NCBI GenBank assembly: GCA_963082975.1
Contig: OY720344.1
Span: 68,848,546-68,912,545, forward strand
DNA: 64,000 nucleotides
Direction: 5' to 3'
Origin: Labia minor
Taxonomy: Eukaryota; Arthropoda; Insecta; Dermaptera; Spongiphoridae
The notes under the pieces were generated by a model. That model was not told the origin of the DNA. It saw only the letters and a program-made list of their open reading frames with translations, and made no database searches. Shown here piece by piece: positions 23,743 through 33,005 of this stretch. The position numbers and the translations under genes were made by a program. Positions within the stretch are counted from its first letter, which is position 1. Each line of letters opens with the position of its first letter.

Positions 23743-24627
23743 CGAGGTAGGGTCAAAAAGTTCGCGGAATGGTCGCTTATAGTCAAGTATTTCTTAGCTG
23801 AAAGGGAAATTTTTGTTTGTGAGGTTGGCATAACTGGTAGTGAATGTGCTTTTGAGGTTAGCAGGCAGTTGTAGTTGGTTCCGTGCGTTCGGTGTTTAAT
23901 ATTGTAGATCGTAGTTTCTTTCTTTCGTCGGATTGTGCAATGTCGTCATTAGAGCAGCGTGGCAATATTAAATTCTGTGTGTTGCTGGAGAAATCACCCT
24001 CGGAGACTCTTGAGATGCTAAAAAAAGCATACGGAAATTCTGCGATGAAGAAAACAGCAGTTTACGAGTGGCATAAGCGTTTTCGCGACAGTCGCACAAC
24101 AATTGATGATGACGTTCGGACTGGGCGGCCTTCCACTTCCACTACTGACGACAATGTTGAGCGCGTTCGACAAATTGTGCGTGCGGACAGACGAACAACC
24201 ATCAATAATATTGCCTCTGAAGTTGGTATTTCACATGGGAGTGTTCACAGCATTCTTCATAATGACTTGAACATGCATCGTGTTTGCTTGCACTTTGTTC
24301 CAAAAATGTTATCCCCTGAGCAAAAGGAAATGAGAGTGACCCTGTCCAGGGACTTGATTGAAATGGCTGATGCAGATGACAGCTAAAAATGGCATTGAAG
24401 GGACATCGTTTTGCTGATTCGTCAGAGGTGATTGAAAATGCGACGGAGCGGCTGAAGGAACTTTCAAAAAACGGCTTTCAAGAGTGTTTCCAACAATTAT
24501 ATGAACGGTGGAATAAATGTGTAGATGCAGGAGGAGAGTATTTTGAAGGGAAATAATGTAAGAATGTTATAAATATTTTTAATAAATTTTTAATAACCAA
24601 TTCCGCGAACTTTTTGACCCTACCTCG
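23743..24627 (+). mobile_element. mariner deletion derivative inserted in the Copia integrase
   Basis: Near-perfect terminal inverted repeats of about 28 bases (CGAGGTAGGGTCAAAAAGTT at the left, its complement at the right) are flanked by TA on both sides (23741-23742, 24628-24629), the mariner target rule. The transposase frame starts at 23940 (MSSLEQRGNIKFCVLLEK), with the first helix-turn-helix and the second (RTTINNIASEVGISHGSVHS). After DLIEMADAD the entire DDE domain is missing and the frame resumes only with the C-terminus (RWNKCVDAGGEYFEG, stop about 24556). At 885 bp instead of about 1.3 kb it cannot make an active enzyme, but its intact ends could have been mobilised in trans. Confidence 0.92.
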
Positions 24628-24631
24628 TATG

Positions 24632-25047
24632 TTACTATAAAATGTGACGAAATACAGTTTTCTATCGTATGTACAGGGGTCAATCGGTCCACACACATCG
24701 GTGTGTAATATTTCCAGTGGTCGAGTTGTTCTTACTGTATTGAAGGAATTTCTACACTGTCTTGCCTTTAAGCAAATCTCGCACACGTCTTCCACAGCGG
24801 TTCCCGGTTTTAAGTCAAAACCGTCTACCATTAATGTTAATTTTTTCATATTGTTGACTGAGAGGTGACCCAGAATTCGGTGCCATTTGTTCCACTCTCC
24901 TGGCTTATTTAATCCATCAGCCAGCAATGAGTTATTGCCAATTTGACTATTCAGATTTACTGTATACAAGCCATTTTCATTTATCTCCCCTACAATGGTT
25001 AAATTTTCTTTTGTTATTTTAACTCCATTTTTAGTGAATGTAACTTC
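24632..25047 (-). pseudogene. Copia integrase N-terminus (GAG_pre-integrase)
   Basis: The frame reads NKWHRILGHLSVNNMKKL, then CEICLKARQCRNSF, the HHCC zinc-binding domain (H..H..C..C) of Copia integrase, and LEILHTDVCGPIDPCTYD, where the first catalytic Asp (TDVCGP) is present. The frame is cut by the mariner after KLYFVTFYSN. It is in the same frame as the protease part upstream, separated only by a TGA at about 25045. Confidence 0.88.
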
Positions 25048-25640
25048 TCAGCCGTTATTACATATCGCGTTAACAGATATTAGATTTTTCGATAGTTCGG
25101 GTACGTATAAGACATCCTTAAGCATGCAATTTTCCGTTTCTACCATTCCTATGGTTCTAGCACTCATAAATTGGGATTGCTTGGCCACGGCAATTTCCGT
25201 ACAACTATTGGAGGTGAATTTTAAAAAATTCTCATCATTCACCATATGAGACGTTGATCCTGAGTCCACTATCCAATCGTCTATTTTCCCATTGGTATCA
25301 GCCAAAAAAGAAATCTTCCTATCAGTGTCTCGTGAATTTTTGTTCCCTCGAAAATAACAATTTACTTCCGTATGGTTGTTTTTCTTGCAAATTTTGCAGT
25401 ACCTTGCATTTGGATTATACGATCTATCTTTGTTAAATCTGTTTGGCATGTTATTATTGTTACTTTTATGTTTACATGTCCGTGCGAAATGCCCTGGTTT
25501 GTTACAGTTGTAACATTTTTTAATTATTTCTGTCTTAAATGCAACCGGTTTCTCCATCTCTGGACTATTGACTCTATTTTCCTCAGCCGTCAACCGAGAA
25601 ATTAAATTTAACAAAGTTTTTTCCGTTTTTGTCGTGCTTT
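25048..25640 (-). pseudogene. Copia Gag zinc knuckle and protease
   Basis: A CCHC knuckle KKCYNCNKPGHFARTCK binds the RNA. A second Cys/His cluster follows (YCKICKKNNHTEVNC), then the protease with DWIVDSGSTSHM (active-site DSG) and DVLYVPELSKNLISV. The frame ends at a TGA where most family members carry Trp (NG-W). Everything else looks functional. Confidence 0.88.
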
Positions 25641-25981
25641 CCCATGCACTTATGAAGTATTTTAAGTTTTCTGATAGTATAGATAAGATTTAGATTAAGC
25701 GTATTGTACATATCTTTAGAATTGTTACAGGTTATAATATGTGGCACAACTGATTAATCTATTGTAGAGACAATATAATGTTGAGCTCTTGCGTCACGTG
25801 ATTTCCATTTCTTTATTTTAATTTCATCTCTACCAGCATCACTTAATAATTCTGTACCATCAACAATGTTCATTAGATCTTTTGCAGAAATTAATATTTT
25901 TATTTTAAATGACCACATAGGATATGAGTCCATACCTTTTAGTTTTTGAATATATAAAGTTTCGTCTGATTGCGACTCCAT
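25641..25981 (-). pseudogene. Copia Gag N-terminus
   Basis: It starts MESQSDETLYIQKLKGMDSY followed by PMWSFKIKILISAKDLM, the conserved start of Copia Gag (L-G--NY--W---M). The stop at 25754 is followed by a deletion and a frameshift before the SENLKYFISAWESTTKTEKT segment that leads into the zinc knuckle. The start codon is the first Met after a long AT leader and just downstream of the primer binding site. Confidence 0.8.
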
Positions 25982-26046
25982 ATTTATTTTATTTTATTTT
26001 ATTATATTAAAATTTCTTGATTATTTTATTTTTATTCAAATACCTT

Positions 26047-26217
26047 CTGGGCCCATAACCTGTTCGGTTTTATTTTATTTTGAAATTAAATCAATTATTT
26101 TATTTTAATTCTTTTATTTTATTTTAGATAAGACATGTACAATATTATTTTATAAGAATTTTTGCAACAATACAAATAAACAAATTTAACTATTAATAAA
26201 AATATGTCCTTAACAAC
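26047..26217 (-). other. Copia primer binding site and short 5' LTR
   Basis: GGTTATGGGCCCAG on the minus strand at 26047-26060 follows directly after ...CCGAACA, so the LTR ends in CA. The LTR would extend to about 26217, where the minus strand starts TGTTGTTAAGG, giving about 157 bases, short but possible. The block is mostly TTTTATTTTA repeats. A matching right half next to 21343 is not obvious. Confidence 0.5.
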
Positions 26218-26218
26218 A

Positions 26219-27235
26219 TCACGTTATTATTAATTTAAATATTAATTTCAACAATTTTAACCAGAAATTGTGTATCTTGTCTGGGCTAGGTGGTTTCCAA
26301 TTCGCTACTCTTTTTAAGGTTTCTTCGATGTTATTATGTGAAAACTTAAAGTCTTTCATCGGTTCTAATGAGGAAAGTTTCGTTTCTAATGTTTGTATCA
26401 AGGATGCTTTGTTGTTATAATGCTTTGGCCTTGACCAGATGGATGTCCAGTAATTGAGGATATTTTCTTTATGAGAGATTGTCGGTTGTTTATCTGTCTC
26501 TGTCGTTTCTTGATATAATTGCTTAAAGAACTTTTTTCGGTTATTAAAGAAATTTGCATTTTGTTCTCTTCGTTTGGTTAATTCATTATATCTCCTCAAT
26601 CTTGCTCCCTTAAGTTTATATTTTTGCCTTAAAATGTCTTTCAGGTCTATCAACTTCTGGATACTTTCCGGTGTATTGAGTAGAATTCCACCTTTTCTGG
26701 CAAGGGTATCGACCTTAGATTCAACTCTTCTGGTTCTATTGCACTTTATGTATTCGTCTAACACATCAGCGTTCGCTCTAAATCCATTAATTGATTTTTC
26801 GAATCTTAATTTCCAGGCTGGCTTGTTGCATTTTTTCGGGGTATTTTGACTTATTTTTAGGGTTAGACTCTGGTTGTTCATCTCCACAATTGTAACGGCA
26901 GCACAGTAGATTGCAAGTTTAGGTAGCCTTTCTTTATTATGATGTTTCTTCTATCGACTAGATTTTGTTCAATGACGTTCATTTGTGGTTGGTTTTTACA
27001 ATATTCGGTGTGGAAGAGTTGTCTATATCCAGAAAATTGATTGTCTTCGCATCTGTTGATCCGGTAAAATTGTCGCCGATGGTTCGCATACTGCCATGTC
27101 CAGGAAATCAGCTCCAGACATGCCCTGGCGGTCTCCAGGCAGCGGCCGCTTTCCGAGGCTTCTTTGGTACTCCATTTTCATGGGTGGTTGGCTCCGGGAG
27201 GGAAGGTACGCCATTCCCTATCAGCTCACAAGCTG
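26219..27235 (-). pseudogene. R4/Dong-type LINE, N-terminal part
   Basis: A minus-strand frame of 222 residues runs through KPAWKLRFEKSINGFRANAD, a coiled basic linker, FFNNRKKFFKQLYQET, YWTSIWSRPKHYN and ends with VANWKPPSPDKIHNFWLK. The last motif equals NWKAPGPDGI-NFWLK at the start of the R4/Dong reverse transcriptase. Upstream (27023-27214) a weaker frame with LPGDRQGMSGADFLDM continues the N-terminus with interruptions. The protein is cut at 26219, exactly where the Copia LTR begins, so one interrupts the other. The rest of the reverse transcriptase is absent. Confidence 0.72.
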
Positions 27236-28171
27236 CCGTACCGAAAAGAGAGAGAAAAAAAAATAATAATAAAAAAAAAATAAATAAAAAGTAGGGGGTC
27301 GGAAGAAACAAGAGTTGGCCAAGGGAGGCCAGATAGGAAAGATAACAGAAAGATATCTAGTACAAGTAATTGGAAACAATACTAGATATGGCACGGGACC
27401 TCATGGTCGCCAAACCATATGCTCACTAGTTATGAGCCCCTCAGGGAACAGGTAAGATCCCACAGCGCGTAAATCGAACCGCCCATCACATGTCACTGAT
27501 AGGATAAAGGAAAGTGTTATTTATTTATTTGATAATATTAGTAAATATTAATTGGGATTAGATGTTAATAGAAATAAATAAATAAAAAAAGGATTTAAAA
27601 CAGGAGTGGTAGAGGGGGGAGATGAAGAGGGGTACTTGCTTGGTAGAACGATGAACCCTGGCTCGGCTTAGTTAGAAAAGAAAAGAAAAATTAAAAATAA
27701 AAATAATAGTCATTATCATTAAAATCGATTAAATCTAAAATAAATTTATTAATGAGTCCATAGACCCATCGATCTCAATACCAAGAATTAACCATTCAGG
27801 ACTCATCGTATCCACCTTGATAGCAATTGACTCTAAATGTGCCCCATTTGAAAGAGCACTTCTAAATGAGTAAGATTATATAAAACTTACTGCCGTTTTT
27901 AACAAATATCCCAAGGAAATCGGATAAGATAAGCAGCGATGCGACACACGTCCGACCAGCACCGAGTTCATTCACCAATTATTATTATTATTACTATTAT
28001 CACGTATTAAACAGTATTATTATTATTATTATTATTCGATTTTTTGCACTTACTCAGCATTTAATGCTGGTAAATTTTCACCTATCCCCTTTTGGTCTTT
28101 TTTTTGGGATTAGGCTCGGACGATGTGAAGAGGGAGTTCACCCTGGCTCACAGGTCGCGTAGGAATAATAA
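27236..28171 (-). other. LINE flanking and 3' untranslated sequence with ATT repeats
   Basis: Between the two R4-type pieces are A-rich sequence (27250-27292), a moderately GC block (27300-27500, agagttggccaagggaggcc), and, further right, (ATT)n runs at 27976-27995 and 28016-28035. The right half probably is the 3' untranslated tail of the copy ending at 28172. No frame of note. Confidence 0.45.
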
Positions 28172-28727
28172 TTACCCAAGGAACTTGCGGACGATGTGGC
28201 AGGTTTGCAAAATTATGACCTTTTGCCCTACCTTGATTATGTTGGTTGGTATGTCAAGTTCCTTGATAGTTTTTTCGATGTTCATTAAGACAATCCCTTC
28301 TGCCGATATTACCAGAGGATGAATGGTAACCCTTTCTAGTTTCCAGGTATTTTTTAATTGATACGCGAGTTCCTCGTATTTATTTCGTTTTTAGAATTCA
28401 GTTTTTTTTAAGTTGTGTGTTAGAGGAACCGCGATATCAATTATTATTCCGATTTTTATTTTTTTATTTATGAGTATTATATCTGGCCTGTTAATGTCGA
28501 CAGTTCTATCTGTCAGTACCGGTCTGTCCCAATAAAGAATGAGTAGTACCGGTGCTGACGAATATTTTAATAGGGTGAAGTTTTTTTTCTATCTAATAGG
28601 AGGAGGAGGGGGGCCGTGTTTTAGTCCTAGGTGTTGGTGGACAATCTTGGCAAATTGGTTGTGTCTTCCCAGGTAGGCTGTTTCAGAAAGACTTGAGCAT
28701 CCTGCCATTATATGTTCGATTGTCTCG

Positions 28728-28730
<3 letters not shown>
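28172..28730 (-). pseudogene. R4/Dong-type LINE, C-terminal restriction-like endonuclease
   Basis: The minus strand reads TIEHIMAGCSSLSETAYLGR then HNQFAKIVHQHLGLKHG, the CCHC-type zinc region (T-EHI--GC----T-YL-RHN) of the R4/Dong clade. One in-frame TAG follows, then WDRPVLTDRTVDINRPDIIL and IIIDIAVPLTHNL. The last two contain the PD...D catalytic pattern of the PD-(D/E)XK-like endonuclease that nicks the target. Near the end, ILQTCHIVRKFLG and the stop (28172-28174) match the family's C-terminal (T-CHIVRKFL). The copy is truncated at 28730 next to an (AAT)n run, and it is in the wrong order relative to the N-terminal piece, so these are two copies. Confidence 0.78.
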
Positions 28731-28760
<30 letters not shown>

Positions 28761-29339
28761 TGTAATAATCCCAATAAAAATAAATAAAAATAAAAAACAA
28801 AAAAAAAGTCCAATTAAAACTAAAATTTAAATTATATTCATTTAATACATTATATTGCAATATTAAGGAAAAATAAAAATAAATAAAATGATGATGAATT
28901 AAATGATTTAATGATTTAATTTATTGACCAGGATTCGGCCGGGATGGCAACGTGATACAAAGATTTATATTTATTATAAAAAACTAAAATAAAAATGAAC
29001 AAATTAGTTACGAGTAAATTATGAATAATATATATATATTTGCAATTAGTTATTTTATTTTTATTTCTTTTACTCACCGTGACAAAATATAATTTTTGAA
29101 TTTGAGTAGTGATTTAATATACATATATATTTTAGAGATGATAAGATATTAAAAATTTCTAAATTCAAAAGAGAAAATGACAAGCTCATCAGAGACATCG
29201 GCAACGCAGGTAAAAAAAGTGACCTGGGCAACACTCGACAGTCACTCGTCACCAGAGGGAATCTCGAGCGCGAAATTTTCAACGTTACACACCCCCTTCC
29301 AGCGGAGAAGTTCTCTCTGGATGATCGAGATATAGTTTT
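28731..29339. other. AT-rich stretch with (ATT)n
   Basis: An (ATT)n run at 28731-28760 adjoins the LINE. A GC-richer part begins at about 29180 and belongs to the tail of the Gypsy fragment (the sequence after its stop). Nothing else seen. Confidence 0.5.
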
Positions 29340-30045
29340 AGTTTGGAAGGATGCCAGAGACCAATGATTTTTCCCCGCGAGTCCTTCAACTTGCAAGATC
29401 CTCCGGGAGACACAGAGATAACAGTATAAGGACCCTCATATTTAGGATTTAGGATTTGGCCTCGTCTGAGGAGTCCGGCTGGGTCGGTGGATTCGAATGT
29501 CTGTCTACGGTAGAGGCAAGAGAAGCAACGACAGCGATACGAGAAAGAGCATCGGCAACGGTATTAAGTTTACCCTTTCGATATTGGACATCAAAAGTAT
29601 CGGAGTGCCCATCTGGCTAGACGTCCAGTGGGATCCTTAAGGTTAATAAGCCACTTGAGGCTTGCGTGATCGGTAACAACGGTAAAAGAATACCCTTCCA
29701 AGTAATGGCGATTTATTTCAATGCCAAAGAGAACGGCGAGTATTGTATTTGAGTTAGGACTGCGCCTAAGCCGGTATTACTTGCGTCTGTTTGCAGAGTG
29801 AACGGTAGCGAAAAATCGGGTCGGGCGAGAACAGGTGCTTGAGTCAGCGCATACTTAAGCTGATTGAAAGCAATATTTTGTTCTTCTGACCAGATCCAAG
29901 GTATCTTCTTTTTCAAGAGAGCGGTAAGAGGAGATATTACGGAAGAGAAATCTTTTATAAAACGGCGATACCATCCGGCCATTCCGAGAAAGGAGCGAAG
30001 TTCACGTACGTTAGAAGTTAGAAGTTTATAAAAAAACTTTTGCAA
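29340..30045 (-). pseudogene. Ty3/Gypsy pol fragment: RT end, RNase H, integrase C-terminus
   Basis: The minus strand begins in the thumb (NVRELRSFLGMAGWYRRFI), continues with LTALLKKKIPWIWSEEQ and the RNase H start FTLQTDASNTGLGAVLTQ. After a frameshift near 29745 come VLFGIEINRHYLEGYSF, TVVTDHASLKWLINL and VQYRKGKLNTVADALSR. The integrase core is missing, because directly afterwards (from about 29480) the frame reads GQILNPKYEGPYTVISVSP, the GPY/F motif of the integrase C-terminal domain, then KLKDSRGKIIGLWHPSKLK and a stop at about 29290. So a clean internal deletion of roughly the integrase zinc and catalytic domains occurred. On its upstream side it runs into repeat S. Confidence 0.88.
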
Positions 30046-30306
30046 ATACTCTGTGGTAATGTGGGAGGTACTACCAGTATTTGAAAAAGTTTTATTGGAA
30101 ATGCAATTAAATACACTATTTAGGAAATGAACGTTTTAAAAACAATTAATATTGTAAGATGAGTAACTTGGCGGCCGCCAAGCTTTGATTTCACTAATTT
30201 TTATGAAAGATAACTTTGCGGGCCCTAACTTTTTTGATTTCCTAACTTTTTAGGGCTCACAACTTGGCGGGGAACCTCTACCACGAAGTGGTTTTTTGTC
30301 ACACAC
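30036..30306. repeat. Dispersed repeat S, copy 2 (inverted)
   Basis: Reverse-complement copy of 5604-5876. This copy contains the perfect 16-bp palindrome CTTGGCGGCCGCCAAG. Its left edge (gcaaatactctgtggtaatg) fuses to the Gypsy reverse transcriptase in mid-domain, and its right edge ends at ccacgaagtggttttttgtc. Confidence 0.68.
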
Positions 30307-30396
30307 AGATTATGAATCTTATATACAGTTCCTAAACTTTATAGAACGTTAGGGACTTGCCACATTATTTCTTGGCTTTTAAAGAAATATTTAAAC

Positions 30397-30805
30397 CAGA
30401 GGTGGCCAACCCAAATGATCTTGCGGGCCACTTTGGAAATGCATCATAACTTCGCGGGCCGCATATAAAATTATGCATACCCATATTAGATTTAGACCCA
30501 TTATAGATATTGTTTGGTGTGACAAATTGAAAAATAATGAATTTTTATTATGTTTACTATTATTTTTACATATAAACATATATAATATAATAATAATGAT
30601 AGTGAATGCACATTGTAAAAAATATATAATACTAAAAATAAAAAAAGAAACAACGAAATAAAAAAAATGAAATCATATTTCTTTCACTAGTGCGATATTT
30701 GTTTCATGAGGGCGCAGAATATAAAAGTGTGATGAATCTCGCGGGCCGCAAAAATGTTGACGGCGGGCCACATGCGGCCCGCGGGCCGCGGGTTGGCCAC
30801 CCCTG
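30397..30805. mobile_element. hAT miniature element (409 bp), perfect target duplication
   Basis: The ends CAGAGGTGGCCAACCC and GGGTTGGCCACCCCTG are inverted repeats, and the 8-bp atttaaac lies on both sides (30389-30396, 30806-30813). The GCGGGCCGC words near both ends are GC-rich subterminal repeats as in hAT elements. There is no transposase. Confidence 0.9.
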
Positions 30806-30820
30806 ATTTAAACATTAAAA

Positions 30821-31353
30821 GGTAATTATTCAAGTAAAGGCATTTTCGTGGATTTAGACAATACTTTACCTGTGGGTTCCTTTTGCAATTCAAAATAAAC
30901 TTTTCTTAAGAAATTTTTTCGGGCCTCTTCTAGTTTACGAGATAAAAATTATTAAAATTTGAATATAAATCCATTGATATTCTATTTAGCTAGCATTTTT
31001 TATCCGTTTGACTACCAGAGGGAGGACTAATTTTCGGTTTTTATGAGTTCGGTTTGGATTTATGAAAATTAAAAAAATAATTAAATAATTTTCCTATATC
31101 CAAACCAAACTTATAAAAACGGAAAATTTGTGAATAAGTGAATAATTAGTGAATTGGTGAATAAAACATTACATTTCGACGTTCATAGCTAATCTGTCAA
31201 AATATAAAAATCTTTATTTCAATAATTTTTATCTAGTAAACTAGAAGAGCCCCGAAAAAATTTCATAAGAAAAGTTTATTTGGAATTGCAAAAGGAACCC
31301 ACTGGTAAAGTATTATCCAAATCCACGAAAAGGCGTTTACTTGAATAATTACC
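30821..31353. mobile_element. Foldback element with about 150-bp arms
   Basis: GGTAATTATTCAAGTAAAGG at the left (from 30821) is mirrored by its complement at the right (ending 31353), and pairing continues with few differences for about 150 bases (30821-30965 against 31205-31353). A second inner inverted pair (about 31035-31060 against 31085-31120) extends the stem. Flanks cattaaaa and aattaaaa look like an 8-bp duplication with one mismatch. No frame. The superfamily is open. Confidence 0.7.
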
Positions 31354-31980
31354 AATTAAAATGATATAATATTATTTCAAGGTTTTAATTTCAATGTTTT
31401 TATGGTTTATACCTACGGTAATAGACTCTATTGAAAACTGAATTATTTTGATTTATTTAATAAAAAACAATTTGTAATTTGATTCTAAAAGTTAATTATA
31501 TTATTGGCAATATGCCGATGATTCTATAATTAATTTAATAATTAACTTTTTTTTTAATTTATTTAAACATTTGATAAACTATTGTAATTGTTTTTATTTG
31601 TTTTTTTTTGTTTTTGTTTTTGTATATATATGTAATATAATAATTTGTTGTTTTTTTAAATGAAGTGAAAAATAAAATCCTGAGTTTAGCACATTTCAGT
31701 GCCAATTCAGTAAATCTATTATTCATAGAAATGATGGTGGGTTGATGATATCTCACGTTGGCCACAATGGTCATTAAACTCCCTTTATAACGTCACGCAA
31801 GCGTTCATTTCCCGTTTCGGACTGTTTTGTTGAATGCGCTTGGATAAAGTTGGCAAACAGCAGCCGTCGCCACATCGGTTGGCGAGGGATGAGAAGAGGG
31901 GGGAGGGTTACCAAGCGAAGGCGTATATTCAAATTTGAATTTTTTCTATATATTTTTTCAGGTCGATATAGTTCTTAAGC

Positions 31981-32016
<36 letters not shown>

Positions 32017-32438
32017 AATATATAGGATCATAGAGAGAGGTTATTGAGAGAGAGGGCGGTAGCCGGGAGGAGGGGGAGGAGAGAGAGAGGTGGAGAAAGT
32101 GAATATGTAAAAGTGCAAATGGTCACCTCTCTGTTTGGCTAGCGAATGTGATAATAGCGAATGAACAGTTGCTCAACTCACGTCTACCACGATCGGTTGA
32201 GAAGTACAATGGGGCGAGAGGGTCAAATGGATGATAGCAAAATCTCCCAGGCGACAGCTGCCATTTCGTTTCCTATTTCGCCGGACATTACCATTAGAAG
32301 ATGATATGCCAATAGAAATTTATAAAACGTAGTGTAAACGTGACAGATTTTGGCAGCCTTAAAAATCAGAACACTTGTCATACCATTAAATGTTTTGCAA
32401 TCCATTCTTCTTCCAAATACCCACTCACTCACTCTCTA

Positions 32439-32494
<56 letters not shown>

Positions 32495-32639
32495 AAAACC
32501 TTGAATATAAAAAAATTGATTATTAATTATTAATTTTGAATATGAAAAAGTTAAAACTTCAGAATTTGATTAAAAAAACATTTTGGTTGATAATTTATAA
32601 AGATATTTTTATTATAAAACTATTTAATATAATTATTAC
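31354..32639. other. Stretch with mirrored TA and GA/CT microsatellites
   Basis: A (TA)n tract at 31983-32013 followed by GA-rich sequence (32032-32095) faces a CT tract (32437-32459) followed by (TA)n (32458-32490), so the two ends can pair. Between them and just to the left (31790-32300) the composition is unusually balanced (ccgtttcggactg, agccgtcgccacatcggttg). This could be a host regulatory or exon region, but I see no frame or splice pattern that proves a gene. Confidence 0.4.
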
Positions 32640-33005
32640 AGTGACGCTCTATATAAGCAACTCATTTGATCCAATTTCAATAAAAAAGTTTCTTATTCTT
32701 ATATTAATTTGATCTAAAAATTGAGATTTTAGAAAATACATATAAACTAAAAAAGAAATATTATTGATCAATTTAAACTAATAATAGTCAAGATTGAATT
32801 TAAAATAGATAATGGATCCAAAGAAATTTATAATAAGAAAAATATAAATGTTTAAGAAATTGTAAATAAACCTGTTGATGTAGAGAATGATAATGAAGAA
32901 ATTGAAGAAGAAAGAGATAATGAATCAAATGTTAATGAAGAAGAAATTGACAATCAATTTGAAGACAATGAAGAAGACTGTGGTATAAAAAAATTGAGTT
33001 ATTAG
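32640..33005 (+). pseudogene. Possible pogo/Tigger-like remnant with acidic tail
   Basis: The block begins ta-CAGTGACGCTCTATATAAG, which resembles pogo/Tigger ends (CAGT...CTCTATATAACG...) after a TA. About 230 bases on, a short acidic peptide (NEEIEEERDNESNVNEEEID, then FEDNEEDCG) is encoded to a stop at about 33005. An acidic C-terminus is common in that family, but no DDE or CENPB motif is visible. Weak call. Confidence 0.25.

Larger units (their letters stand above)
21343..26217 (-). mobile_element. Copia-type LTR retrotransposon (whole element)
   Basis: Gag, protease, integrase, reverse transcriptase and RNase H follow each other on the minus strand in the Copia order (integrase before reverse transcriptase). 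A primer binding site GGTTATGGGCCCAG lies at 26047-26060, a Copia-typical match to an internal piece of initiator tRNA-Met. A polypurine tract aaggaggag lies just before a TG at about 21343. The upstream LTR would be the short AT-rich block 26061-26217. The downstream LTR is not clearly matched to it and may be truncated by HINE-A copy 2. A mariner is inserted in the integrase. Components are listed separately. Confidence 0.82.

Noticed and set aside
26219..28730. One continuous R4-type LINE
   Set aside because: On the minus strand the C-terminal part lies upstream of the N-terminal part, so these must be two copies or a rearrangement.
32223..32432. A 69-residue minus-strand frame as a host exon
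   Set aside because: No motif, no splice sites in good positions and no second exon nearby; mentioned only as part of an unexplained region.
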